A stretch of DNA of 64,000 nt from Silene conica (Eukaryota > Streptophyta > Magnoliopsida > Caryophyllales > Caryophyllaceae). Below are positions 54,484-64,000 of the stretch, piece by piece. How positions within the stretch are numbered: the stretch's first letter is position 1; every line of letters starts with the position of its first letter. The notes below the pieces were generated by a model. That model was not told where the DNA came from, made no database searches, and saw nothing but the letters and a program-made list of their open reading frames with translations. The translations under genes were made by a program, and so were the position numbers. Where the stretch lies: contig CM055315.2 in the NCBI GenBank assembly GCA_029255685.2, positions 69,097,681 through 69,161,680 of the forward strand, written 5' to 3'.

Positions 54484-55063
54484 GATTTTCACACAACTTT
54501 CATTACAGTAGATAGATTTGTACGGACTTATCGGTTGTTCCTTCCCATGTATTTTATGTAGTTTTCAAGTGTTTTAAATATCACATTGAACACTAACATA
54601 CGATAATATAAAATCTTTTCCTACATATTTTAATTTAAATTGAGTCCGCATTAAAAATAAGCATTTGACACCAAAAATGAAATGAATTTATATTTTATCG
54701 CCTAAGTACCAAAAAACACATACTAATCTTAATTCTCTACAGTCACTAGAGTTGTGCACCGGTCTGGAACCGGAATTGACAAAAAAGATGGACCGGGACC
54801 GGGACCAAATATAAAAATTCCGGGCGGGAACCGGACCGGTAAAATTCCGGTCCAAGACCGGACCAGACCGGTTGGACTGGAATTTAAATAATATAGACCG
54901 ACAAAATTATGAATTGTTAAAATTATGGACCGAAATTTGAATATTACGGACCGGTTGGACCGGTTTGGGTTTGGACCGGTTAGACCGGTTTGGACCGAAT
55001 TTTAATATATTTTCGAGGAAAAAAGTTTAAAAACATAAAATCCACGCGGCTTCCAAGAAAGAT
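54484..55063. other. Spacer with a GGACCGG-rich patch
   Basis: AT-rich flank, then 54750-54985 rich in GGACCGGTT, CCGGACCGG and ACCGGAATT, another GC-rich low-complexity element like those at 2748 and 35290. Left edge GAGTTGTGCACCGG. No gene. Confidence 0.5.
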
Positions 55064-56117
55064 GCGGAGCACAAGCCATCTTGGATACCGGCTGATATAT
55101 TCCGACAGATTCTGGATAGACCCATCACAGATCCAAAGTTTAAGACCACATCCGAAAAAAACACCGCCAATAGGATGTACGGAAGTACCGAAAAAGGCAA
55201 GGCCTTAGGTACTCATATTATGGGTCGTAGAAACACCCTCCAGATTATGGATGAAATGGTAATTTTATAGTTTTTACTTCACTTTTTCTCGATTTGAATA
55301 ATTTTTTAACAATTGTCTGTCATTTGATTTGAGTGTTTTTTTAACAAGTGTCGTTCGATTTAAATTGTAGGCTGGACAAGATGAGAGAGATGTACCATCC
55401 GCCTTGGTTTTGCTCAAGAAGACCAAAAAGCATGCCAAAAAGGAATGAGTGTCAACGAAATCGAAAGAATTCTTTGTAAGTTACCACAAACTTTTCTTTA
55501 TGTTTTAGTAATTTGCTTTAGTAATTAATTAACGTATACTAATCAAACTTTGTTTTTGTTTTGTAGGGAAATGTTTTTTCAAGGAAGAGTAAAATGATAA
55601 GTGAAGGGGTACTGGAGGAGCAGATCGACGATAACGAGATCTACTTTGAAGAACATGGCGGCTATAACAAGAAAGGGTTGATATTTGCTATGAGAAATGC
55701 AACACAAGTTCTTTACGAACGTCGCCGTCACTCAAGTGCTGGGAATCCATCATACACCCCAGGTTAGTATTTTGTAGTATATTGAAGATTAAGACTAACC
55801 AATGATTTTACCGTTTACTGAATGAATATAATACCATATTTATAGATAATACTCTTAACCAAATTTGACTATTAATCGCTGGTATCGTCAGCAGAGTCCT
55901 TCAAGAGAATGCTCAGCTAAAGGAACGTGAACTCGAGCCATCTCAAAGGCTTAAGGCTATTGAAGAGTTCTTAAGTCAACAGGGATTCTCTATTCAAAGC
56001 TACAACCCGGGAGGCTTTTCTCAGCCAAGACGTGACTTTGATGATGACGGTGGCGACAATGCTAGGTCGGCCAGCCATTTCATCACCCCACAGACCACTG
56101 ACACCACCGTTAGATAG
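55064..56117 (+). pseudogene. CACTA-2 TNPA-like gene remnant
   Basis: Exon equivalents: 55069-55257 (WIPADIFRQILDRP, GSTEKGKALGTHIMGRRNTL), about 55370-55485 (DVPSALVLLKKTKKHAKK, then a stop), about 55567-55763 (MISEGVLEEQIDDNEIYFEE, YERRRHSSAG) and about 55890-56117 (VLQENAQLKERELEPSQRLK, GGFSQPRRDFDDDGGDN). The order and splice points follow the CACTA-1 gene. 5' exons are missing. Confidence 0.8.
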
Positions 56118-56375
56118 GTTATATTAGGTTGGTTAGTTTGTCGAACTAGGATTATGTTTAGTTTTATTTTTAAGTTGAATGAACGTATGTAAAACCTTAA
56201 TTTTAGTTATGAAAAAACTTTTTAAAAACCTTGTCTCGGACAAGTTCTTTGTTGGTGGGTTGTTTTGGCTGAAATCAGCCGCTTTTATGCAGGTTTGAAG
56301 AACTTACAAATGGGTGAAATCAGCCATTTAGCTGAAATGGGGAGCAGAAAAACAGCTGAAACCGGAAAAACCTAC

Positions 56376-56855
56376 AGGAATTTGCGACGGAAATGTCCTG
56401 TTTTGCGACGGAATTCCGTCGCAAAAGTTGACTGACCTTGACCAAAGAGTCAAAGTCAGTTAAAGTTTGCGACGGAATTTTCCGTCGCAAATTCCTCTTC
56501 TGCGACGGAATTTCCGCCGCAAACTTTGACTGACTTTGACAATTTGGTCAAGGTCAGTCAACTTTTGAGACGGAATTTCCGTCGCAGAAGAGGAATTTGC
56601 GACGGAAATTCCGTCGCAAACTTTGACTGACCTTGACCAGAGAGTCAAAGTCAGTCAAGGCTTGCGACGGAATTTCCGTCGCAAACTTTGACCATTTTCG
56701 TCGCTAATATTTGCGACTGACAATTCCGTCGCAAAATTTCAATTTGCGACAAAAATAAGCGACATGCACTGTCCGTCGCAAATCTGTCGCAAAAGTCTCT
56801 TTTGCGACGGATTTCCAATTGTTTGCGACGGAACTGTCCGTCGCAAATGCGATAA
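56376..56855. repeat. CACTA-2 subterminal palindromes
   Basis: Copies of TTTGCGACGGAA with complement, in palindromic pairs separated by TTGACTGACCTTGACCA-type spacers, as in CACTA-1. Confirms that both belong to one family. Confidence 0.9.
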
Positions 56856-56867
56856 TGTTTTGTAGTG

Positions 56868-57492
56868 GAAGGTTCCCGGGATGCGCATGAGTGAGGATAA
56901 AATGCGCTGGAAAAGACTCGTGTTGGTCTGTGGGGCCAGTACATAGCCTGACGAGCTACCGTGGCTAACATTTCCGGTCCTAGGTTTGGGCCGGGGTGTT
57001 ACAAGTGGTATCATAGAAACCCTGCGTCCGTCTGGTGAGCTCCCGTGGTCTAGAGTACCCAGGGCACCAACCAAGCGGGGGAGGATTCCTGGTTTGGCTC
57101 GGCCGCGGTCGAATGCTACTAGGCGCAACGAGGACGTTGCGTTTTTCAAGTAGGGGGTGTGTAATACTCCATTGAACCGAATAGGATATTCGGGTGGGGT
57201 AACCCCTTGAAGAGGTCCATTGATATGCTTATATGACTAGTGCTTAAAGGGATTGAAAGTACTACTCATATTAACAAAGTGCACTTTCTTTTCTGGTTAT
57301 CCATGCGAAAGAACTCCAAAGTTAAGCGTGCTTGGCTGTGAGTAGTCTTAGGATGGGTGACCTCCTGGGAAGGTTCCCGGGATGCGCATGAGTGAGGAGA
57401 AAATGCGCTGGAAGATACTCGTGTTGGTCTGTGGGGCCAGTACATAGTCTGGCGAGCTACCGTGGCTAACATTTCCAGTCCTAGGTTTGGGC
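56868..57492 (+). mobile_element. Cassandra TRIM retrotransposon remnant
   Basis: Left LTR remainder 56868-57003 (ends CCGGGGTGTTACA), then PBS-like TGGTATCATAG, about 150 bp of internal sequence, a purine tract GTAGGGGGTG, and a right LTR from TGTAATACTCC at 57160. The right LTR loses homology at about 57490 (GGTTTGGGC), so it lacks its end. The LTR holds 5S rRNA-derived sequence, which defines Cassandra. It encodes nothing. Confidence 0.9.
57298..57375 (+). other. 5S rRNA-derived region in the Cassandra LTR
   Basis: GAACTCCAAAGTTAAGCGTG, CTTGGCTGTGAGTAGTCTTA and GGATGGGTGACCTCCTGGGA match the 3' part of plant 5S rRNA, including A-box, intermediate element and C-box of the pol III internal promoter. 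It is part of the LTR, not a 5S gene: the 5' half of 5S is absent or unrecognisable. Confidence 0.9.
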
Positions 57493-59245
57493 GTGCTCTT
57501 GATAAAAGGTTAACACCTTAAGAGTTTATGCTCTTCCGCTGACACCACCCACCACCCTTATCCCACCCCTAAAGAATTGCATCAAACCCCTCTGTCACCA
57601 CTCACCACTCTCTTGGACACCAACCACCAGTTAACAACCACATTGGCACTAAAACAGCCCGTTCTAAACTTTACTTATCCAAACCCCTACTATACATTTT
57701 CTTTATTTTTTATACATGTTCACAAAATAGAATACCCCTTACAGGCTTACACCTATGTTTTTTTCTCAATTTTCCCCATTGCAAATCCCAAAGAAGGAAT
57801 TCATAACCATCCCGCAAACCCGTCCTTATGGCAACCGCAACCCTGACAAATCCTAGCTTTTAGCAATCCCATAAAACGGCTGTCCAACACTACTCCCCAA
57901 AAAAAAATATCGAGCGCTATACTTCTGCAAAAACCGCCAGAAACAACCCTTGTTACTGTTTCAACAAACAGAGTTTCTGACCAACATTTTTTCTTTACTA
58001 TTTAAGCCCCACTTAGGACCATTTACTACATCAAATCTTCCATATTCACAAAACCTTTCATGGCCAACTGTCAAACTCGTCTTCCCCATAAGCTCCTTTG
58101 ACCCACTTTTCTCAAAAACTCGTCTGTCCCACCTAAAACCAACTTGTCCGCCTGTTTACTTTATTTCATTTTCACAACAGAGAACAACTCTTTACCACGA
58201 CCAATTTATGCTTTAACCATTTCAACTACTACCGAAATCAAACTACAATCTTTTCTACCATCATTATAATATGATCATCACCTCCTTGCCTCTCTGGCCT
58301 GCCACCAATCCACCACCAACTCCTAGCCACTATCAAACGTTAGTGTTCTTTAGTCAATCCACCCTTCACAAACCCTACTTTCCGCAATACCAACCTTCAT
58401 CACCACCTCTATTCAACCCTAATTATCACTAAACTAATCCCACTTTTTCAATTTTTCAATTCACTAAAAACCCCGATCAAATCCGCGAAAATATATGAAA
58501 CAACAAGTCAAACCACTTACATTAATGTATCATATTACGAAGTTCAACCACGTCCAAACCCTAATTTTCCTCCTACCCATTTTAAATCTCAGCCCGTATC
58601 TGATCCCGTATCCCTCTTATGGACCTTACCCACCTCCATATTATGCAACTTTTCAACCTCAACCCTCTTATTATTCTGACCCAAATGTTATTCCTTCTGC
58701 TATCAACCCTTGCAGAATGAATCCATTTCTTCAGCTAGCTAGTTTTTTGCCTTGCGCAACCCACCAACACCCTATCAACATCTAGTTATGATCCCCACTC
58801 ACCAAACATGAAATTACAAAGCCACCTGCCATATATTGTGACAACCTCTTCGCTACCCGCTACCCACTACTCGGCTAACCCAGTGTTTCACTCCAAAATG
58901 AACCACCTCGCTTTGTCGTTTCACAGTGTTTTAAAACCGCTACCCATAACGCGGTGTCACGAATTACGACTCAAGATTGGACTCATCTCTCGACCGTCCA
59001 ACTTGCGGGGGCGTATTAGGAATATCTCAGAAGTTCAATCAAACAAATCAAATCTCCTACAATCAAGCACCTAACTATCATGTTCATACGTATACTAGGC
59101 ATATGTATATTCTACATTATTATATAACCATAATTGTAATTATATAGAATGTTTACTCCCTTAATTAATTCATGTAGCTTAGTATATAAACCTATTATGT
59201 ACACTTTGTTAATTAATACAATTCTGAATATAATAAAACTTTTCT
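57493..59245 (+). mobile_element. Copia 3' remnant, mostly non-coding
   Basis: The end (about 58970-59013) reads LISRPSNLRGR, resembling the C-terminus of copia RNase H. A purine tract CTTGCGGGGGCG and an LTR-like sequence starting TATTAGGAATATCTC at 59014 follow; a TATA-like TATATAAACC occurs near 59185. The 1.4 kb before this is pyrimidine-rich with no recognisable domain, so the element is a deletion or large non-coding derivative. No left LTR was found. Confidence 0.5.
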
Positions 59246-60245
59246 TATAACTCTCCTAATTTTAATAACTACAATACTTTCCCCTTATTTAATTCATTTT
59301 CTTATTTTTTGTATCTTCCCTCAATAGAGAAGGTTATATCAACTAAGATGAAATATTATTTATTTCGTTAAATTTTTTAACTTTGTAGAGCTAGTCATCA
59401 AGTGCATTTTTAATTTCGTTTCAAACACATACTATTATTTTTAATTAATTTTGTTTTCGTATTTTTCTCCTTTTTTGCATTGTTTATCTTCAGTTTAAAA
59501 AAATCTCAATCTCTTTAAACTATTATTTAATGTATGTCTCATAATTAATTTATTAAATCTAGAAAGTTAGATTTTTTTTAAACGTTATTTTTGCCTTTTG
59601 CCTTAAATATTGATTTATCATTTTTGACCATAATAATTAGTTTATTTCTTTTTTATTTCTATTATAACAAATTTGAGCATAATTAAAGAATATTTTGACT
59701 TCAATAGTTGTTTCAATCCATTTCAATAACCTTGTAGTATTTGAAAATCGTTACAACACATGTTTTGGGCAACCTTGTATCAACTATTCTTGTTTTTGAT
59801 TCATGCTTAAGAGAGATTTAAAACCTGAAATGACACACTTAAAAACGAGATTAATATGAGTGTGTTATGATCAAGAAATTGTATCGTAAGTGTGTGTCGG
59901 GTACATAGGATGCCCCTTTTTTGTGTTTCCTTAGTTGGATAACATATGTAAAATCTAAATATTAGATGTGAGTGTTTTATATCGCTTATGATCGAATTTG
60001 AAAGCTTCTTATCATATACAAATCTTGGAAGTTACTTCTCGGACTCTTCCCCGATCTGCCTCCATTTGAATGTGAATCGGGACTATTTTCACAGTTTCAC
60101 AGTAAGATACAATGCAAATCGTATCTCTATTTTTACAATAAAATATGACCTATGAAAATCACCGTCTACATGCATGTACGTCTTTTTAAGAAACGTAATT
60201 AATTTCCAAAACCACCGTAATATCCAAAAGAAAATGCATTAATAC
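59246..60245. other. AT-rich spacer
   Basis: One kilobase with no gene and no element boundary I can define. Confidence 0.5.
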
Positions 60246-60261
60246 ACTACTACATTTTGAT

Positions 60262-60720
60262 TCTATAGCAACACTCCACTATTGTTGCATAATGTCATAT
60301 AAGTGTTGCTATAGAGTTTATGCAACACTTAATGAAGTGCTGTATAAAGTCTCGTTGCATTAGCTCATTGCAACACTTTATGCAACACTTTTTGAACTAT
60401 TGCAACACTTTTATAAAGTGTTACATATGTTACTTTTATGCAACACTTTTTTCAAATGCAATGGCAACATTTTTATTTTCTAATGCAACACTTTTTGTAG
60501 ACAAATGCAATACTTTTATATTAAAAAGCAACACTTATATCGAACAAATGCGACATTTTTATTTTGAGAACGCAACACTAGTTACGTCCGAAAACAACAC
60601 TTATACTAAACAAACGCAACACTAGTTCATCCAAACACAATAGAGAATTGCAATTCTTAATAATTGTGTATTATTATTGCATATCATTCAAAAAATACAA
60701 ACGCAACACTAGTTCATCTC
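60262..60720. repeat. CACTA-3 subterminal GCAACACTT repeats
   Basis: About 20 copies of GCAACACTT, GCAACACTA or their complements within 450 bp of the terminus. The repeats fit a TNPA-type binding array. Open frames across them (for example 60320-60625) are repeat artefacts. Confidence 0.9.
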
Positions 60721-61148
60721 AAAAATGAATGTCAATTACATTTCCAAAAAGGATTAAAAATAGAACTTCGCAAATGTTTAAGTACACAAAGTGTACCAAA
60801 TGTTTAAAATAGAACAAATGATTTAACGATATTATTATTAAATAAAAGTCTTCATGTCGTTGTAGTACTCCATTATCTCACGGTCTTGATGATGTAAGCT
60901 GCTTGCCATCCGAACAAAAAATCATCCGACAACATGCATAATAGTAATACCTCAAATGCAACCTGTTTTGCAAAAGGAAGCACAAAATCAGCAGTATTCT
61001 TACCTTTTGAAAGCCATTCAAAATAAGGCACAAAGGAAAGGAGTAAATTAAAGAATCCCAACTATACAAAATCCTTAGTTTCATCAGCATGACTTACGGG
61101 TGAAAAATGAAAAAAAATTAAGAATGAGCAATGAAGAAGATATATACC

Positions 61149-62751
61149 TCAAGATAAGTACTCCTTGACAACTTCTGGAGGTAGCCTTTCTAAAAACTTT
61201 GTGAGTATTTGGTCTCTGATTAAGTCTCTTTGATTTTCAATATTTTTCTCCATGCTTTCTAACTCAGCTTTTCTCTTGAGATTTTGTTCATCCTGTTCTT
61301 TGTTTCGTCTGCTCAATTCGTAGTTCATGTCTTTTCGTAAATCTTCACGTAGACTAGTTTTCAAAGAATCCAAAATATCGTCTGGAACCACATAAGACGT
61401 TTGTGTACCATTCACGTCCTTTAACTTTTTATTTGACACACCCCTGCCAAATAATCTACGCCGACCGTCATATTCCTTGCCCATGACACCCAAAAAGGGG
61501 TCTGTTGGGCATTCCCCATCATCAGGTACATAAGTCTTCATTTCAGTCTATAAATAGACAGTCATCAATAAAATAAAAACATAAAGCATCAAAATAACTA
61601 TAAACATAGCAGAATTGCTTTATTACTTACTATCTTTCTTTCTGTATCGTCATACGTGTCTTTGTACTTGTTTCCTGGTTTTCTTGCACGAGTATGCTCA
61701 AACAATTGAGAAAGAGTAGGGGGCTCGTGGTCTGGATTTCCATTTGTCTGTAAAATGATTAAGAATTTAATTTATGCTTCAGTAAATATCTATTTCCTAT
61801 GGTTCATATAAGTATATAATTCTTACTCAGCCAGTAAAATTAAATTACCAGTTCCTCTCGTATACGTGCGAAACTTTTTGGGCCAGCGGTGTGCATATTC
61901 CTTTGAGCCAACCGACGATCGCGGTTACGACAACATCGTCTCTGCACATCCATTGAAGCAACAAGTAATATCAGACCAGTCGTGACAACTCAATAAACCA
62001 AGTAATATCAGACTAGAACAGTTAATATCACATTTAAATCCGTTAATAAGTGTTCCTATTCTGGGGTTTGGCCCTTAATTACCTTTTGTACTCTTGTTGA
62101 TTAGCAGATTAGCATTATGTAAGTTTATAATGTGGTTAATTATAATCTGGTAGTTAAAAATTAACAAATTAGCATCATGTAAGTTAAAAATTCTAAACAT
62201 GATCATATATTCATTTATTCAAAACGAAAACTTAGTGGACAATCATTCTTTGTAGTTAGCAATAATATCTTTGCTTGTGCCTATTCCTGTTAGGAGGGGC
62301 GCCTTGGTTCTGTTACCATATCCCACATTGTTGCCCTCTTCAAACTAAAAACATGGTTTTATTTTTCTTTCAGGTTATAAAAGGGATTGTTGGTGGTTGT
62401 CTGCAATCTGACTGTGCTCTTTTAGGGGGTGAGGTAATTCCATGACCAATTTCACAATAAATATCATAAAATCGTATAATTCCATGACCAATTTCACAAT
62501 AAATATCACAAAAGCTCACGTCAATTGCAGTGGTAAGAACAGAATGTCAGAGCAGAACAAACCTCAACAAAAAATAAGAACAATATGCAACAAGTAGAAT
62601 ATGATCACCTTCTCAGACTTCTTTTTCCATTTGGCAAGTAATTTTAGGAAGTCGTCATCAGGAACTAGGTTAGATCGATGTCGCCACCTACTTTTATCAT
62701 CTTTATAGGCGTAGAAATGTTTTTTCTTGAAACGACTTTTGTAGACTCTCC
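61149..62751 (-). pseudogene. CACTA-3 TNPA-like gene (Transposase_24 type), fused to a TNP2 fragment
   Basis: Exons on -: 62751-62609 (SWRVYKSRFKKKHFYAYKDD, VPDDDFLKLLAKWKKKSEK), 61941-61849 (AQRNMHTAGPKSFARIREEL), 61747-61631 (PPTLSQLFEHTRARKPGNKY) and 61547-61149 (GVMGKEYDGRRRLFGRGVSN, then a coiled-coil region ending VVKEYLS). Splices keep frame. The core matches Ptta/En/Spm proteins. The first exon runs directly into TNP2-derived sequence at its 5' end, so the gene has lost its own start. Possibly still expressed as part of a chimera. Confidence 0.75.
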
Positions 62752-62872
62752 ATGAAGCTCTATAATTTCTAGAATTGAACCGTAATACGTAGCATCCCCA
62801 TCAATAGGATTTTTGTCTTTAGAGCTAGCAAAGCTTGAAGTTAAAGCAGAGAGGGTGACTCCACTATTTTGT
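62752..62872 (-). pseudogene. DUF4216 fragment of a TNP2-like gene
   Basis: On -: QNSGVTLSALTSSFASSKDK, then NPIDGDATYYGSILEIIEL. This is the characteristic start of the DUF4216 domain found near the C-terminus of TNP2 transposases. It is directly abutted, in a different frame, to the TNPA exon at 62751, which indicates a deletion joining the two CACTA genes. A stop precedes it. Confidence 0.75.
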
Positions 62873-64000
62873 TAGAAACAACAATTTAAACAACAATTGA
62901 AACTACAATTGAAACAACAATTTAAACTACTGGACGAGTATACTACTTACCTTTCGTTAGAAACGGATTACTGAGTATAGGGAATTAGTAGTGCACGCAG
63001 AAACAACAATTGAAACAACAACTGAAACAACAACTTAATTGAAATAGGCATTAATTGAATGAAAGGCAAATCGACATTAAAACGAAAGGCAAATCGACAT
63101 TAAAACGAAAGGCAAATCGACATTAAAACGAAAGGCAAATCGGCATTAAAACAAAAGGCAGAGCTTCGTGAAACAACAATTTAAACAAAATACCTAACTA
63201 GCTCCCTATTTAGCTCTACACTGCCTGACACCTGTAAGTTAATTCCCGGATAAAATGGAGAACAACTTTACACAAGCAGTACAAAAGGATGGAGGAGTTG
63301 GCCTATGCCTTTTAATCAATATGAAGTCAACATTACTAGAGCAAACTAGCATTATAGGATTACATATAATTTTATAAACCATACCTCATCTGCAATAAAC
63401 AGAATGTCGTATTTCTTTACAACAGCTTGAACCTGTACCAAGTTCAATGACATGAAAAGTTTACTGGCCGAAAATCAATTGAAAAGAGACCACACGAAGC
63501 ACATAAGACGGGAAAAAGACATAGGAGTATCCAATCAAGAAATAAATAAAATCGGCAGTCATATATATGAAGCAGAATGAAACAAACAAATACCAAGCAT
63601 CCCATAGGATAATCGTTGAGATTTGTGCACTAAACTCTCAGATACTAATGTCTAAGGGTTATGTACTATTGACATGTAGGGGATACTAATGACTCACGGC
63701 AGATGAAGTTATCCCAGAAAAGAGAAACATTTTTATTGAAATAAAGAATGCTCTTTCTGCAATGATAGCCAATTAAATTCCGGATAAGTTTGCACACTGT
63801 ATTCCACCTTTATGTAATACTCAATCCATTCCAACTAACTGTAAACAATTTCAAAAAGAGGGGTTTTTGAAAAGCTTATACGGTAAATTGGAATGGAGAA
63901 AGTATGTCCATCCGGATGTTATCAAGTGAAACAGATGAAATACATATTGTGACACCATATGCAAGATAATGAACCAGGCAGACCTCTACTTAGAAGGCAC
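62873..64000. other. Interior of CACTA-3, no gene recognised
   Basis: AT-rich sequence with GAAACAACAATT direct repeats (62870-63030) and four tandem copies of a 23-bp unit (AAAGGCAAATCGACATTAAA plus ACG) at 63061-63150. I see no coding exon. 63790-63910 ends with a Stowaway-like ATTCCAACTAACTGTAAAC / GTAAATTGGAATGGAG pair, possibly another small MITE. Confidence 0.45.

Larger units (their letters stand above)
55064..56867 (+). mobile_element. CACTA-2, left part missing
   Basis: The right half of a CACTA related to CACTA-1 in the opposite orientation: TNPA-like exons, a 3' region, TTTGCGACGG subterminal repeats and the terminal ATGTTTTGTAGTG. It starts abruptly inside the third exon equivalent. 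The right target triplet is GAA (56868-56870), which matches the uninterrupted Cassandra LTR, so the element originally sat in that LTR before its left half was lost. Confidence 0.8.
60246..64000 (-). mobile_element. CACTA-3, left end, runs past the window
   Basis: Starts CACTACTACATTTTGATTC at 60246. A field of GCAACACTT repeats follows, then TNPA-like exons on - and a DUF4216 fragment of a TNP2 gene. It is a different CACTA family from CACTA-1/2, because the subterminal motif is GCAACACTT and not TTTGCGACGG. The right end is not in the window. Confidence 0.8.

Noticed and set aside
57298-57375. Functional 5S rRNA gene
   Set aside because: Only the 3' portion is present and it sits inside a Cassandra LTR.
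57577-59074. Four ORFs of about 90 codons
   Set aside because: Low-complexity pyrimidine-rich sequence with no domain; lies within a copia remnant.
60320-60625. Cys/Asn-rich 101-codon ORF
   Set aside because: Translation of GCAACACTT repeats of CACTA-3.

Overview
This is nuclear DNA from a flowering plant, probably a eudicot; I cannot name the species. The evidence is the content: Ty1/copia and other LTR retrotransposons, a Cassandra element with 5S-derived sequence, Helitrons, CACTA, PIF/Harbinger and hAT/Stowaway-like elements, an L1-like LINE tail, long AT-rich spacers, spliceosomal introns with GT..AG ends, and plant RING-H2 and F-box genes. Almost the whole window is nested transposable elements. 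Only two ordinary host genes are seen, at about 27.8-31.3 kb.

Layout. 1-2403: the right part of a very long LTR packed with hairpin-forming repeats. 2.9-25.25 kb: two PIF/Harbinger elements arranged tail to tail (H1 on +, H2 on -), both dead and repeatedly hit. H1 carries a solo LTR and a Tourist-like MITE. H2 carries a Helitron with a SINE-like insert, a 3.4-kb long-inverted-repeat element, a second Helitron, a complete copia element (Copia-1) and a non-autonomous Harbinger that itself holds a solo LTR. 25.3-27.6 kb: a MITE with a 32-bp tandem array, then spacer. 27.6-31.7 kb: the gene island, a RING-H2 gene (+) converging on an F-box/LRR gene (-) with small MITEs in its intron and upstream. 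31.7-38.1 kb: MITEs, three Helitron ends or bodies, a LINE tail with a 61-bp target duplication and low-complexity GC-rich patches. 38.16-54.48 kb: a young copia element (Copia-2) whose left LTR is split by a full-length CACTA (CACTA-1). 55.0-59.2 kb: a truncated CACTA-2 joined to a Cassandra remnant, then a copia 3' remnant. 60.25-64.0 kb: the left end of CACTA-3, which runs off the window.

How the parts work. Copia-1 and Copia-2 each encode Gag, protease, integrase, reverse transcriptase and RNase H, but Copia-1 has a frameshift and a stop and Copia-2 has a frameshift. CACTA-1 is the most intact mobile system. It has matched TIRs, an ATA target duplication, dense palindromic subterminal repeats, a three-exon TNP2-like transposase gene and a six-exon TNPA-like gene. 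Both genes read open through exons I could splice by eye. Removing CACTA-1 and one ATA leaves a left LTR of exactly the same length (1076 bp) as the right LTR.

The most unusual signal is in the first LTR. About ten repeats share a conserved loop core, while their flanking arms differ from unit to unit yet stay self-complementary. A second hairpin class in the same LTR behaves the same way.
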